Assembly (NCBI GenBank): GCA_902495545.1
Contig: CABUXM010000070.1
Location: forward strand, 1 to 10,607
DNA from: an uncultured Collinsella sp.
GTDB lineage: Bacteria > Actinomycetota > Coriobacteriia > Coriobacteriales > Coriobacteriaceae
Length of the DNA: 10,607 nt
Direction of reading: 5' to 3'
The notes beneath the pieces were generated by a model, which was not told where the DNA came from, ran no database searches, and worked only from the letters and a program-made list of their open reading frames with translations. Position numbers and translations under genes: made by a program. How positions within the stretch are numbered: the first letter of the stretch is position 1; each line of letters opens with the position of its first letter. Of the stretch, positions 1-7,006 are shown piece after piece.

Positions 1-242
1 CCTTCGTCCAAGTCGCACGCCGGCGACACCGGAGCCTCTGCGTCAGCCGCGCGCTCAAGCTCTTCGGGAAACACGCGCGAGCAACCGGCAAGCTCGCCGT
101 CTACATAGAGCGTCACATGAAGGCAGTTCGGATCCTCGTCGATAGCGTCGAACTCATTCTCGTAGCCCTGCTCGTCCATAAAAACGACGCGGCGCACCAA
201 CGCCGCGTCATCAAAGCATCCCGTCTTAAGTTGGATATCCAT
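1..242 (-). CDS. GNAT-family N-acetyltransferase, partial (N-terminal part only)
   Basis: This reading frame starts with ATG at 242 and is still open at the left edge, so about 80 residues are visible. The visible part reads like the first half of a GNAT acetyltransferase: an opening strand, then VRRVVFMDEQGYENEFDAID around residues 16-35, matching the family pattern of a VF-x-x-EQG turn followed by an acidic ExD segment. After it comes HVTLYVDGELAGCSRVFPEE, the beta strands before the acetyl-CoA loop. The acetyl-CoA-binding RxxGxG/A segment would lie beyond the edge. An AAAGGG Shine-Dalgarno stretch precedes the ATG. The gene lies 39 bp after the cpsB stop on the same strand and may be co-transcribed, although its family gives no obvious link to polysaccharide. 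Substrate unknown. Confidence 0.75.
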   Translation of the reverse strand, partial: MDIQLKTGCFDDAALVRRVVFMDEQGYENEFDAIDEDPNCLHVTLYVDGELAGCSRVFPEELERAADAEAPVSPACDLDE

Positions 243-281
243 GGCTGCCCTTTCATTCAATGCGAACGTTAGGGACAGATT

Positions 282-932
282 TTAACGAAAATGAGCTCCG
301 CGCACGCTAAACTTCGCGCGAGCCTTCGCCAGGCAGTCGTAATGACCCACGTTATGGGCATCGCTCGCGATGAAGCTGTACAGGTTCTGATCAAACAGGC
401 GCTGGGCCGGCTTTTTCTCGCGACCAAAGCGACCGCCGGCAATAAAGTCCGCCGAAGCCTGCAGCTTGCAGCCCATATCGACTAGGCGCTCCGCCACGCT
501 TACATCCTTTTGAACCGCACGATAGCGCTCAGGATGAGCGATGATCACCTGGTAGCCACGGCACTGCAAATCGTAAATCGTGTTCTCGTACTCTCTAAAC
601 GCATACGCATCGGCATGCGTCGAAAGCTCAAGCAGGAACTCATTGGTCCCATCGAAATGCAAGTGCTCCGCGGCATCGATACCAAGCTCAACGAGCTTTC
701 GATGGTTGACCTCGAAGCCCATCTGGAGCGGAAAACCGTCAGCGTTATCGCGCAGCAGCTCAAAGGCATCCCACATCTTGTCGTAATCAAAATAGGGATC
801 ACGACAGTGCGGGGTGCAAACGATTCTGGTTACACCGGCCCGCTTGGCAGCCTCGAGCATCGCCAAGCTCTCATCGAGATCGGCGGCGCCGTCGTCTACA
901 CCCGGCAAGATATGGCAATGAATGTCACGCAT
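282..932 (-). CDS. cpsB: CpsB/YwqE-type protein-tyrosine phosphatase (PHP family)
   Basis: This is a manganese-dependent phosphotyrosine phosphatase of the polymerase-and-histidinol-phosphatase (PHP) fold; in Gram-positive capsule systems it dephosphorylates the tyrosine kinase CpsD. At 216 residues it is slightly shorter than typical members (about 240-255). All expected metal ligands are visible: H5 and H7 in DIHCHILPGVDDG, D14, H42 in CTPH, E74 in GFEVN, E102 in LLELS, H132 in AHPERY, and D189 and H191 in SDAH. The set and order match the family, so it should be active. No signal peptide or membrane segment is seen, so it is cytoplasmic. It starts 17 bp after the cpsD stop, preceded by an AAGG ribosome-binding stretch, and is probably translated from the wzz-cpsD-cpsB message. 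Confidence 0.93.
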   Translation of the reverse strand: MRDIHCHILPGVDDGAADLDESLAMLEAAKRAGVTRIVCTPHCRDPYFDYDKMWDAFELLRDNADGFPLQMGFEVNHRKLVELGIDAAEHLHFDGTNEFLLELSTHADAYAFREYENTIYDLQCRGYQVIIAHPERYRAVQKDVSVAERLVDMGCKLQASADFIAGGRFGREKKPAQRLFDQNLYSFIASDAHNVGHYDCLAKARAKFSVRGAHFR

Positions 933-949
933 AGGTCAGCCTTAATCAA

Positions 950-1687
950 CTAAACGTTTGCTCGGTTGGTGAAGATGCCCTTTTTGGAAGTCCCCTGATC
1001 ATCGGAGCCCTTCTTCACCTTCTTACCGTCCTTGGTGTAGTAGGAGTAGTAGTACTCGCTGGTCTCGGTCTCGCAGTAGTTCATAACGGTACCGATGAGC
1101 TTGACCTTCTCGGACTTTTTAAGCTGACCGATGGCGTTGAGCGCCTCCTCGCGCTTGGTGAAATCCTCACGCACCACGAACAGCGTGCCGTCGGTCAGAC
1201 TTGCGATCTCGGCAGCATCGATGAAGGTGCCGACCGGGGGAGCATCAAAGATGACGTACTGGAACTTGGCGGACAGCGCCTTTACCAGCTTGGCAAAGCG
1301 GTGAGAGACGATGATGTCGGCAGGATTGGGAATATGCGGCTCGGCATCGAGGAAGTAGAAGTTCTTCTGACCCGTCTCGACAATTGCCTGGTCAATGGAG
1401 ATCTGCTCGGAAAGGACCGCATAGAGTCCGCCGCGCGAACGAACGCCGAGCATATCGGAAAGGGACCTGCGGCGCATATCGGCCTCGACCAGAAGCACGG
1501 ACTTGCCGCTCGTGGCGATTGCCTGAGCAAGGTTAATGGAAACCGTAGACTTGCCCTCGTTGGGAATCGAGGAGGTAACGGTGATGGTGCGGATGGGGTC
1601 GTCCACGCTCGCAAAGCGGATGTTGGCCAGAAGGGTCTTGGCGGCATTCTGTACAACGAGCTTGTCGGTGTTCTTTGCCTTAGCCAT
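950..1687 (-). CDS. cpsD: CpsD/CapB-type bacterial tyrosine kinase (BY-kinase)
   Basis: This is a cytoplasmic BY-kinase that autophosphorylates a C-terminal tyrosine cluster and, with its membrane partner, controls polysaccharide polymerisation or export. The 245-residue protein has the three nucleotide-binding motifs of the family: Walker A SSIPNEGKST (residues 39-48, K46), Walker A' VLLVEAD (D70) and Walker B YVIFDAPP (D148). PNPADI (120-125) corresponds to the family's PNP motif. Near the C terminus, EYYYSYY (211-217) supplies five tyrosines as likely autophosphorylation sites, followed by a lysine-rich tail. The ParA/MinD-like fold is shared with other ATPases, but the tyrosine cluster plus a Wzz partner upstream and CpsB downstream make this assignment firm. 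The ATG lies 2 bp after the wzz stop, and its ribosome-binding site (AAAGGTGG) sits in the last codons of wzz, which suggests coupled translation. Confidence 0.94.
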   Translation of the reverse strand: MAKAKNTDKLVVQNAAKTLLANIRFASVDDPIRTITVTSSIPNEGKSTVSINLAQAIATSGKSVLLVEADMRRRSLSDMLGVRSRGGLYAVLSEQISIDQAIVETGQKNFYFLDAEPHIPNPADIIVSHRFAKLVKALSAKFQYVIFDAPPVGTFIDAAEIASLTDGTLFVVREDFTKREEALNAIGQLKKSEKVKLIGTVMNYCETETSEYYYSYYTKDGKKVKKGSDDQGTSKKGIFTNRANV

Positions 1688-1689
1688 GC

Positions 1690-2346
1690 CTATTTACCAC
1701 CTTTCATAGCCGGAATTCGGCCAACAACGGGAATGCCCAGGAGCTCTTCTGCCTCTTCGGCACCGCGGATGCGGGTATTGAGCATGTCTGCCAAAACGAC
1801 ATAGGCAACTGCGATAAAGATACCGGCGAGGAACGCGACGGCAATATACAGCGTGCGCTTGGGGCCGCTGGGGGCTTCGGGGGTCTTAGCCTCGTCGATA
1901 ACGTTGATGCTCTGGGCAGCGCCGACGTTCTGAGCGACCGTACTCACCGAGCTGGCCATGGCCTTTGCGACCTTAGCCGTCTCCTTGGCATCGGTGCCGG
2001 TAACCGAAAGCGTAATGACACGCGTGGTGGTCTCGGAGGAAACAGACACCTTGTAGTCATCCAGATCGGTGAGGCCCAGTTCATTGGCTGCGCCGCTCTT
2101 GACGCTATCGCTATCCAGCAGCGTGGCGATATCGTTGGAAAGCATCTGGCTCGCCGAGAGATCGTTGTAGCTCATCTGACCGCTATCGTCGGTCTTGGCG
2201 AGAATGTACATGCTCGTCGTCGCGGTGTAGGTGTTGTCCATCGCAACAAAGGACACGATGCCCATGGCGATCGCGCAGACCACCGGAAGGGTGATGACCA
2301 GCTTAAGGTGCTTTTTGAGCAGCTGGAACAGTTCGAGAAGGGTCAT
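1690..2346 (-). CDS. Wzz/CapA-type polysaccharide chain-length regulator and kinase activator
   Basis: This membrane protein belongs to the Wzz/YveK/CpsC family, which sets polysaccharide chain length and, in Gram-positives, activates the separate tyrosine kinase. The 218 residues show the family layout: a short cytoplasmic N terminus, a first membrane segment at about 16-36, an external domain of about 128 residues, a proline-containing motif TPEAPSGPKR (155-164), a second membrane segment at about 166-188 and a short cytoplasmic C-terminal tail (189-218) ending AMKGGK. That tail is where family members contact the kinase. An AAAGG stretch lies 8 bases before the ATG. The gene appears to head a three-gene operon with cpsD and cpsB. 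No glycosyltransferase follows, so which polymer it controls cannot be read here. CpsC, CapA and YveK are equivalent names. Confidence 0.9.
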   Translation of the reverse strand: MTLLELFQLLKKHLKLVITLPVVCAIAMGIVSFVAMDNTYTATTSMYILAKTDDSGQMSYNDLSASQMLSNDIATLLDSDSVKSGAANELGLTDLDDYKVSVSSETTTRVITLSVTGTDAKETAKVAKAMASSVSTVAQNVGAAQSINVIDEAKTPEAPSGPKRTLYIAVAFLAGIFIAVAYVVLADMLNTRIRGAEEAEELLGIPVVGRIPAMKGGK

Positions 2347-2393
2347 GCAGCTTGCCTTTCATTTCCCCAGTTCGGATTGACAAAACTGTCCGT

Positions 2394-2422
2394 ATGTTAT
2401 CGCATCTTTTTACCGAGACCAA
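2394..2422 (-). promoter_or_regulatory. Possible promoter of the wzz-cpsD-cpsB operon
   Basis: On the minus strand, TTGGTC (2422-2417) and TAACAT (2399-2394) are separated by 17 bases, which fits a sigma-70-type promoter with a modest -35 and a fair -10. Transcription would start near 2387, giving a leader of about 40 bases. The surrounding spacer is clearly richer in A and T than the genes. A short inverted repeat, ACAGG/CCTGT, lies just upstream at 2439-2452 and could be a regulator site. This is prediction from sequence only. Confidence 0.35.
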
Positions 2423-2487
2423 ACTCTATACATAAGAAACAGGCTCTCCTGTAAAAATGTCGGAAGCAATCGTAAAATTGCACAACA

Positions 2488-2516
2488 ACGCCGCACCCGA
2501 AAGTCAAATGCGGCGT
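2488..2516 (-). terminator. Probable terminator after phoR
   Basis: A perfect 8-bp stem (ACGCCGCA pairing with TGCGGCGT, loop of 13 bases) lies about 25 bp after the phoR stop. On the minus strand it is followed by an interrupted T run (TGTTGTTGTG). It would separate the phoPR message from wzz-cpsD-cpsB. The T run is imperfect, so termination may be partial. Confidence 0.5.
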
Positions 2517-2541
2517 CTACATCAATATCTATGTTGTATCG

Positions 2542-3966
2542 CTATGCGAATGGCTCGTCCTGCTGTATGGGAAACGTCACCGTAATGGTGGTTCCCACGC
2601 CCAACTCACTCGACAGATCGAGTGTGGCGTGATGATACAGGGCCGCATGCTTGACAATGGCAAGCCCCAGACCGGTTCCGCCGCGTGCCTTGGACCTACT
2701 CTTGTCCACGCGATAGAACCGCTCAAATACCTTGCCCTGTTCTTCAGGCGCGATACCGATTCCCGTGTCGGCGACCGCGAGGAACGGATGGCCTTCGTCG
2801 TTGGTGCCGCACCGCAGCGTAACCGTACCTCCGGGTCGATTGTAGCGGATGGCGTTGCTTGCCAAATTATAGATGAGTTCGTCGATCAAGCGCGACACGC
2901 CTTCGATGACCACAGGCTTGGTCTCATGACTTATCGTCACATTCGCCTGACGGGCGACCTGTTCAAGACGCTGCTCAACCGCGTAGATGGCACGCGAGAG
3001 CTCAATAGGCTCCGTGGACCCAATGGGCACCGCCTCGCCCTCAGTTGCACGCTCGGCCTCGTCCAAGTTAGACAGCGTAAGGATGTCGTTGACAAGCGCC
3101 GCCAAACGGCCCGCCTCACGATAGATGCGACCGCCAAAGTTGCGCAGGTCGTCCTCGCCCTCGACCATGCCGTTTGCGATGAGCTCGGCATAGCCCGAAA
3201 TCGCCGTAAGCGGCGTCTTGAGCTCATGGGTGATATTCGCCGTGAACTCGCGGCGCATACGGTCGTTGTCTGCTAGCACCGCCATTTGGCGCTTGAGTTC
3301 CTGGCGCTGCGACTCGATACGCTCAAGCATGGGGACCATCTCGGCATAGGCGTGCTCATAGCTACGGCGTGGGTGGTCCAAATCCACCTCTTGCAACGGC
3401 GCGATGATGGCACGGGACTCGCGGCGCGCCATAAAAAACGAGAGTACCGCACCCGCTGCTGCGATAAGCAGCATCGGCGCCACCATCGACAGCAAAATCG
3501 CCGCAACGCCAGGCTGGGCCTGCGACAAGCGGACAACCTGGCCGTTATCAAGGGCGACAGCGCGATACAGCATAATCTCGTCGAGCGTAGAGCTTGCGCG
3601 CTCCGCGGAACCCAAACCACTCTCAAAGGCCTCGATGACCTCGGGGCGATCGCCATGGTTGGGCAGTGTGGAAGGCGACGCCTCGTTGTCGTAGGCAACC
3701 GATCCATCCTTGTTAATCAGCGTGATGCGCAAGTCCTCGCGATCGAGGCTACGCAAGAACGGGATGGGCTCCTGCTGCTCGTCGAGGGCGGCAGCAATGA
3801 GCTCGGTTTCCTGCGCCAGATTGGCACTCGTGGCATCCGCCAAGGTGTTTTGCACAAAGAACGCACCCAGCACCGTAAACGCCACGATAACCGCCATGGC
3901 GCAGACAAAGATCGTCACAAAAACGCGGTGCGACAGCGTATGTTTTCCCTGGGGGGCGAAGACCAC
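2542..3966 (-). CDS. phoR: PhoR-like membrane sensor histidine kinase
   Basis: This is the sensor kinase partner of the response regulator encoded just upstream. The 474 residues show a membrane segment at about 14-37, an external sensor domain at about 38-154, a second membrane segment at about 155-180, a cytoplasmic linker without an obvious HAMP pattern, then the kinase core: H box FTANITHELKTPL with H247, N box NLASNAIRYN, G1 DTGIGIAPE, F box FERFYR and G2 GGTGLGLAIVKH. The external part contains ITLINKDGSVAYDNEA and DRPEVIEA..LYRAVAL, the Cache-like pattern typical of Firmicute PhoR proteins. Translation starts at GTG, with GGAGGAG six bases upstream inside the end of phoP; the gap to the phoP stop is 3 bp, so the two are translationally coupled. 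With pstB next door, a phosphate-starvation role is likely; in this family the signal usually comes from the Pst transporter. Confidence 0.88.
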   Translation of the reverse strand: MVFAPQGKHTLSHRVFVTIFVCAMAVIVAFTVLGAFFVQNTLADATSANLAQETELIAAALDEQQEPIPFLRSLDREDLRITLINKDGSVAYDNEASPSTLPNHGDRPEVIEAFESGLGSAERASSTLDEIMLYRAVALDNGQVVRLSQAQPGVAAILLSMVAPMLLIAAAGAVLSFFMARRESRAIIAPLQEVDLDHPRRSYEHAYAEMVPMLERIESQRQELKRQMAVLADNDRMRREFTANITHELKTPLTAISGYAELIANGMVEGEDDLRNFGGRIYREAGRLAALVNDILTLSNLDEAERATEGEAVPIGSTEPIELSRAIYAVEQRLEQVARQANVTISHETKPVVIEGVSRLIDELIYNLASNAIRYNRPGGTVTLRCGTNDEGHPFLAVADTGIGIAPEEQGKVFERFYRVDKSRSKARGGTGLGLAIVKHAALYHHATLDLSSELGVGTTITVTFPIQQDEPFA

Positions 3967-3969
3967 GGG

Positions 3970-4698
3970 TTACTCCTCCGATGCGGTGGCCACAGTGTCG
4001 TCGCCTTCGGCACCATCACCGGCAGAAGGCTCGGCCAAGCGGTAGCCCACGCCGCGCACGGTCTCGATGGCGCCGGCATGCTCGCCCAATTTTTGGCGAA
4101 GCGTCTGCACGTGCACGTCAACGGTGCGCGAACCGCCGTCGAAGTCCCAACCCCACACGCTCTGCAGCAACGACTCGCGGGAAAAGACCACGCCGGGCTT
4201 GCGCATGAGGTACTCGAGCAGGTCGAACTCGCGCAGGGTGAGCTTAAGCGGCTCACCGGCAACGGTCACCTCGCGATGGCTGGGCGAGAGCACGATGTCG
4301 CCCACGCTGAGCACATCGCTCGCCTGCTTGACCATGCCGCCACGACGCAGCAGTGCGCGGCAGCGGCTGGCGAGCTCCATGAGCGAGAAGGGTTTAGTCA
4401 GGTAATCGTCGGCGCCGCCATCGAGCGCCATCACCTTGTCGAGCTCGGTGTCCTTGGCGGTAAGCATCATGATGGGCACCGTCGCCGTCAGGCGGTCGGC
4501 GCGCAGGCGACGCATAATCGCCAAACCATCGGTATCGGGCAGCATGATATCGAGCAGGACGGCATCGGGTACCCGTCGCGCCACGGCGGCCTTAAACTCG
4601 CCGTCGCACGAAAAGCCTTCGGCCTCGATCCCCTGCTTGCGCAGTGCATAGACCGTCAAATCCCTGATGTTGTCATCGTCCTCGACGTAATAGATCAT
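3970..4698 (-). CDS. phoP: PhoP-like (OmpR/PhoB family) response regulator
   Basis: This DNA-binding response regulator is activated by phosphorylation from the adjacent kinase. I place the start at the ATG at 4698 because AAAGGGG lies six bases upstream; the in-frame ATG at 4722 has no ribosome-binding site and would only add eight residues. In the resulting 242-residue protein the receiver domain holds the acidic pocket VEDDD (residues 5-9), phospho-acceptor D50 in LLDIMLP, T80 and K102 in TKPF. The winged helix of the OmpR family spans about 125-223, with LTLREFDLLEYL and the recognition region RTVDVHVQTLRQKLG, ending GVGYRL. About 20 acidic and small residues follow as a tail of unknown role. 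The gene lies 64 bp after pstB, and a 14-bp palindrome occupies that spacer. Genes controlled cannot be read directly; pho genes are the inference. Confidence 0.88.
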   Translation of the reverse strand: MIYYVEDDDNIRDLTVYALRKQGIEAEGFSCDGEFKAAVARRVPDAVLLDIMLPDTDGLAIMRRLRADRLTATVPIMMLTAKDTELDKVMALDGGADDYLTKPFSLMELASRCRALLRRGGMVKQASDVLSVGDIVLSPSHREVTVAGEPLKLTLREFDLLEYLMRKPGVVFSRESLLQSVWGWDFDGGSRTVDVHVQTLRQKLGEHAGAIETVRGVGYRLAEPSAGDGAEGDDTVATASEE

Positions 4699-4738
4699 GT
4701 TGAACCCCTTTGCGGCCGGCATGACCGCATCTTAACCC

Positions 4739-4752
4739 TAAAGGTACCTTTA
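4739..4752. promoter_or_regulatory. Perfect 14-bp palindrome upstream of phoP
   Basis: TAAAGGTACCTTTA reads the same on both strands and sits in the 64-bp spacer between the pstB stop and the phoP start, about 40 bp before the phoP ATG. No T run follows, so it is not a normal terminator. A dimeric regulator could bind here. I found no convincing -35/-10 pair around it. Confidence 0.35.
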
Positions 4753-4762
4753 CTAGATGGTA

Positions 4763-5638
4763 TCAGCCAAAACGTCCCGTCAAATAATCCGCCGTACGCG
4801 GGTCGGTAGGATTTTTGAAGAGTTGCGCGGTGGGCGCGTGCTCCACCAACTCACCCAGCAAGAAAAACGCGACCGAGTCGGAGATGCGCGCCGCCTGCTG
4901 CATATTGTGCGTAACGACCACGAGCGTACAGGTCTCTTTGAGCTCGCAGGCCAGCTGCTCCACCACGAGCGTCGACACAGGGTCGAGTGCCGAGGTCGGC
5001 TCGTCCATCAGCAGAATGTCGGGCTGCACGGCAAGTGCGCGGGCGATGCACAGGCGCTGCTGCTGTCCACCCGAAAGACCCAGGCCCGACTCTTTGAGCT
5101 TGTCCTTGACCTCGTCCCACAGGGCAGCGCGACGCAGGGAGTCCTCGACCAGCTCATCGAGCACGACGCGGTCGCGCACGCCCATACCGCGCGGCCCATA
5201 GGCGACGTTGTCGTAGATGCTCATGGGAAACGGGTTGGGGCGCTGGAACACCATGCCCACGCGCTGGCGAAGGCGGCAGATGTCGTAGTCGCCCAGGATA
5301 TCTTGACCATCGAGCGCAATCTTACCCTCGATGCGGCAATCCTTGATGCCGTCGTTCATGCGGTTAAAGCAGCGCAGCAACGTGGACTTTCCGCAGCCCG
5401 AAGGCCCGATAAACGAGGTGATCTGCTTGTCGCGGATCTTGATATTCACGTCCTTGAGCGCATGATGGTCGCCATAGAACAGGTCGAGGCCCTCGACATC
5501 GATGCGCGTCGGCGAGGCGGCAAGATCCTCTGCCGTGGGGCGAGTCGCATCCCCAACCTCGCGCTCGCGCGCGGCCTCGGCCTGCGCTTTCATGAGTTCT
5601 TCAAGCTCCGTGGGCTCCACAGCCGCAGCAGCCGTCAT
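4763..5638 (-). CDS. pstB: Phosphate ABC transporter ATP-binding protein PstB
   Basis: PstB is the ATPase that powers phosphate import by the PstSCAB transporter at the inner face of the membrane. I chose the ATG at 5638 because GGAGG lies eight bases upstream; a GTG at 5653 would overlap that site. The 291 residues show Walker A GPSGCGKST (about 78-86), Q-loop in VFQRPNPFPMSIYDNV (Q132), signature LSGGQQQR (about 188-195), Walker B ILLMDEPT (208-215) and H-loop H244 in VVTHNM. RCFNRMND and QRPNPFPMSI are characteristic of PstB rather than other ABC ATPases. The first 45 or so residues, rich in Ala and Glu, precede the usual start of the domain and are an extension relative to the common length of about 250. 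No pstS, pstC, pstA or phoU lies next to it; instead it sits between two two-component systems. Confidence 0.94.
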   Translation of the reverse strand: MTAAAAVEPTELEELMKAQAEAAREREVGDATRPTAEDLAASPTRIDVEGLDLFYGDHHALKDVNIKIRDKQITSFIGPSGCGKSTLLRCFNRMNDGIKDCRIEGKIALDGQDILGDYDICRLRQRVGMVFQRPNPFPMSIYDNVAYGPRGMGVRDRVVLDELVEDSLRRAALWDEVKDKLKESGLGLSGGQQQRLCIARALAVQPDILLMDEPTSALDPVSTLVVEQLACELKETCTLVVVTHNMQQAARISDSVAFFLLGELVEHAPTAQLFKNPTDPRTADYLTGRFG

Positions 5639-5653
5639 ACCGCATACCTCCAC

Positions 5654-5680
5654 ATCGATATCAATTCAGCAGTATCGATA
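5654..5680. repeat. Twin ATCGAT palindromes 20 bp apart in the pstB leader
   Basis: ATCGAT occurs at 5654-5659 and again at 5674-5679, a start-to-start distance of exactly 20 bp, about two DNA turns. Each is a palindrome; the right copy extends to TATCGATA (5673-5680). They lie between the predicted pstB promoter and its ribosome-binding site, a position suited to a repressor or a second regulator. Chance occurrence is possible. Confidence 0.3.
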
Positions 5681-5693
5681 GTAGGAATCGCGG

Positions 5694-5731
5694 CTCATAT
5701 GCACGTGAGCGCATTGTCAAGTGTTTGTAAG
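5694..5731 (-). promoter_or_regulatory. Possible pstB promoter with a Pho-box-like direct repeat
   Basis: On the minus strand a perfect TTGACA (5720-5715) is followed, after a short 15-base spacer, by TATGAG (5699-5694). The hexamer CTTACA (5731-5726) lies exactly 11 bp upstream of TTGACA. Direct TTNACA-like repeats at 11-bp spacing are how PhoP of Bacillus binds DNA, and OmpR-family regulators in general favour such spacing. The overlap with the -35 is therefore suggestive, but only two repeats are seen and the -10 is poor. Confidence 0.35.
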
Positions 5732-5741
5732 GGCACGCTGG

Positions 5742-6980
5742 CTATGCGGCGGGCAGCTCGATGGTGAATATCGTGTGTTCGGGCGTCGATTCACATGCAA
5801 CGGTACCGCCGTGTGCCGCGATGATCTCCTTGGCAATAGCAAGGCCCAGACCGGCACCACCGCGATTGGTCGCACGCGCCGCATCCAAGCGATAGAACTT
5901 CTCAAAGATCACCTTGAGCTTAGCCGCAGGGATAGGATCGCCCTGATTGATAAAGCGCACGCGCACGCCGCCATCGTCTTGGCGCCCGGCCTCAATCGTG
6001 ATAGTCGAGCCCTCATAGCTATAGGCGACGGCGTTTTTCATGATGTTGTTGAACACGCGGGCCATCTTGTCGCCATCCACGAGCACCGTCAGGTCCTCGC
6101 GAATATCAACTTGGGCTTCCTTATGCTGCTCGTTGAGGATGGGATAGAACTCGTCAGTCACCTGAGCCAGCAGCAACCCCAAATCAACATAGCCGCGCGT
6201 GAGCACGATATCGTGGAAGTCAAAGCGCGTGATATCGAAGAACTCTTCGATGAGCGCATCGAGCCGGTGCGCCTTGTCGAGAGCCACGCCCGTAAAGTGC
6301 GCACGTTGCTCAACCGGCAGCTCAGGAGCCTCTTGCAGCAGCGAAAGATAGCCCACCACACTGGCAAGCGGGGTGCGTAGGTCATGTGCCAAGTACGTGA
6401 CCAGATCGTCCTTGCGATGCGACTCGTCACGCAGAGCTTGCTGCACCTTGCGCTCACGGTCACGCACGCGGTTAAGGGCGCCCTCGACCTCCAAGAAGTC
6501 GCCGTCGATGTTGTCCCAGGTGTCGGGGTGATCGATCAGGCGATCTTGAATACGAGCGGCCAGCACACAATCGGCATGCTGCTCGCCCTGTTCGTAGCCC
6601 TGGTAGTACAGGGCGCGACCACACAAGAACAGCACGCACACGGCAAGCGCCAGCACAAAGCCAAGCATGTTGAATACAAAGCCGGCATCGAACAGCACCG
6701 GCCCTTCGATGCCGCCGAGCGCCATGGCGCCAATCGCCAACGTCATGGCCCACGCGGCGCCGCCAATCACCACGCAGCGGCACACGATCTCAAATCGATC
6801 GATCAGCAAAAAGCCGACAAGCAGCACCGCCAAGATTCCGACGATGTTGTCGATGCCAATCAGCAGCAGGCTCAGCAAAAAGAGCAGCACCGTTGCAAGC
6901 GCGCGATTGTCGACGACCGACCTCACGTATTCAAAGAGTCGATCGGGCACCTCGAACGCTTGTCTATCGTCTTTTGTCAT
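5742..6980 (-). CDS. VanS-like sensor histidine kinase with a multi-pass membrane domain
   Basis: This kinase is the partner of the VanR-like regulator encoded 26 bp upstream. I chose the ATG at 6980 (GAGG eight bases before it); the frame is open further back, but that would overlap the regulator gene by about 140 bp. The 412 residues have four hydrophobic segments at about 27-42, 44-60, 69-90 and 100-120 with very short loops, so there is almost no external sensor domain. A linker leads to the H box YLAHDLRTPLASVVGYLSLL (H199), N box NNIMKNAVAYS, a G1 region with INQGDPIP in place of DxGxG, F box FEKFYRLDAAR and G2 GGAGLGLAIAKEII. The last two blocks and the AHGG...FTIELPA ending closely resemble VanS kinases. 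That does not show glycopeptide resistance: no vanHAX genes are in the window. Confidence 0.88.
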   Translation of the reverse strand: MTKDDRQAFEVPDRLFEYVRSVVDNRALATVLLFLLSLLLIGIDNIVGILAVLLVGFLLIDRFEIVCRCVVIGGAAWAMTLAIGAMALGGIEGPVLFDAGFVFNMLGFVLALAVCVLFLCGRALYYQGYEQGEQHADCVLAARIQDRLIDHPDTWDNIDGDFLEVEGALNRVRDRERKVQQALRDESHRKDDLVTYLAHDLRTPLASVVGYLSLLQEAPELPVEQRAHFTGVALDKAHRLDALIEEFFDITRFDFHDIVLTRGYVDLGLLLAQVTDEFYPILNEQHKEAQVDIREDLTVLVDGDKMARVFNNIMKNAVAYSYEGSTITIEAGRQDDGGVRVRFINQGDPIPAAKLKVIFEKFYRLDAARATNRGGAGLGLAIAKEIIAAHGGTVACESTPEHTIFTIELPAA

Positions 6981-7006
6981 ATCAAGATCCTCACAAGCGA
7001 AAAGCG

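Noticed and set aside
2439..2452. ACAGG/CCTGT hairpin as a second terminator before wzz
   Set aside because: The stem is only 5 bp, and no proper T run follows it on the minus strand; kept only as a possible regulator site.
3286..4809. Plus-strand open frame of 507 codons opposite phoR and phoP
   Set aside because: It is the mirror of two well-supported minus-strand genes in GC-rich DNA; its protein is rich in His, Arg and Gln with no recognisable domain, and it crosses a gene boundary.
4757..5767. Plus-strand open frame of 336 codons opposite pstB
   Set aside because: It is antisense to pstB, has no family features, and arises from GC-biased third codon positions.
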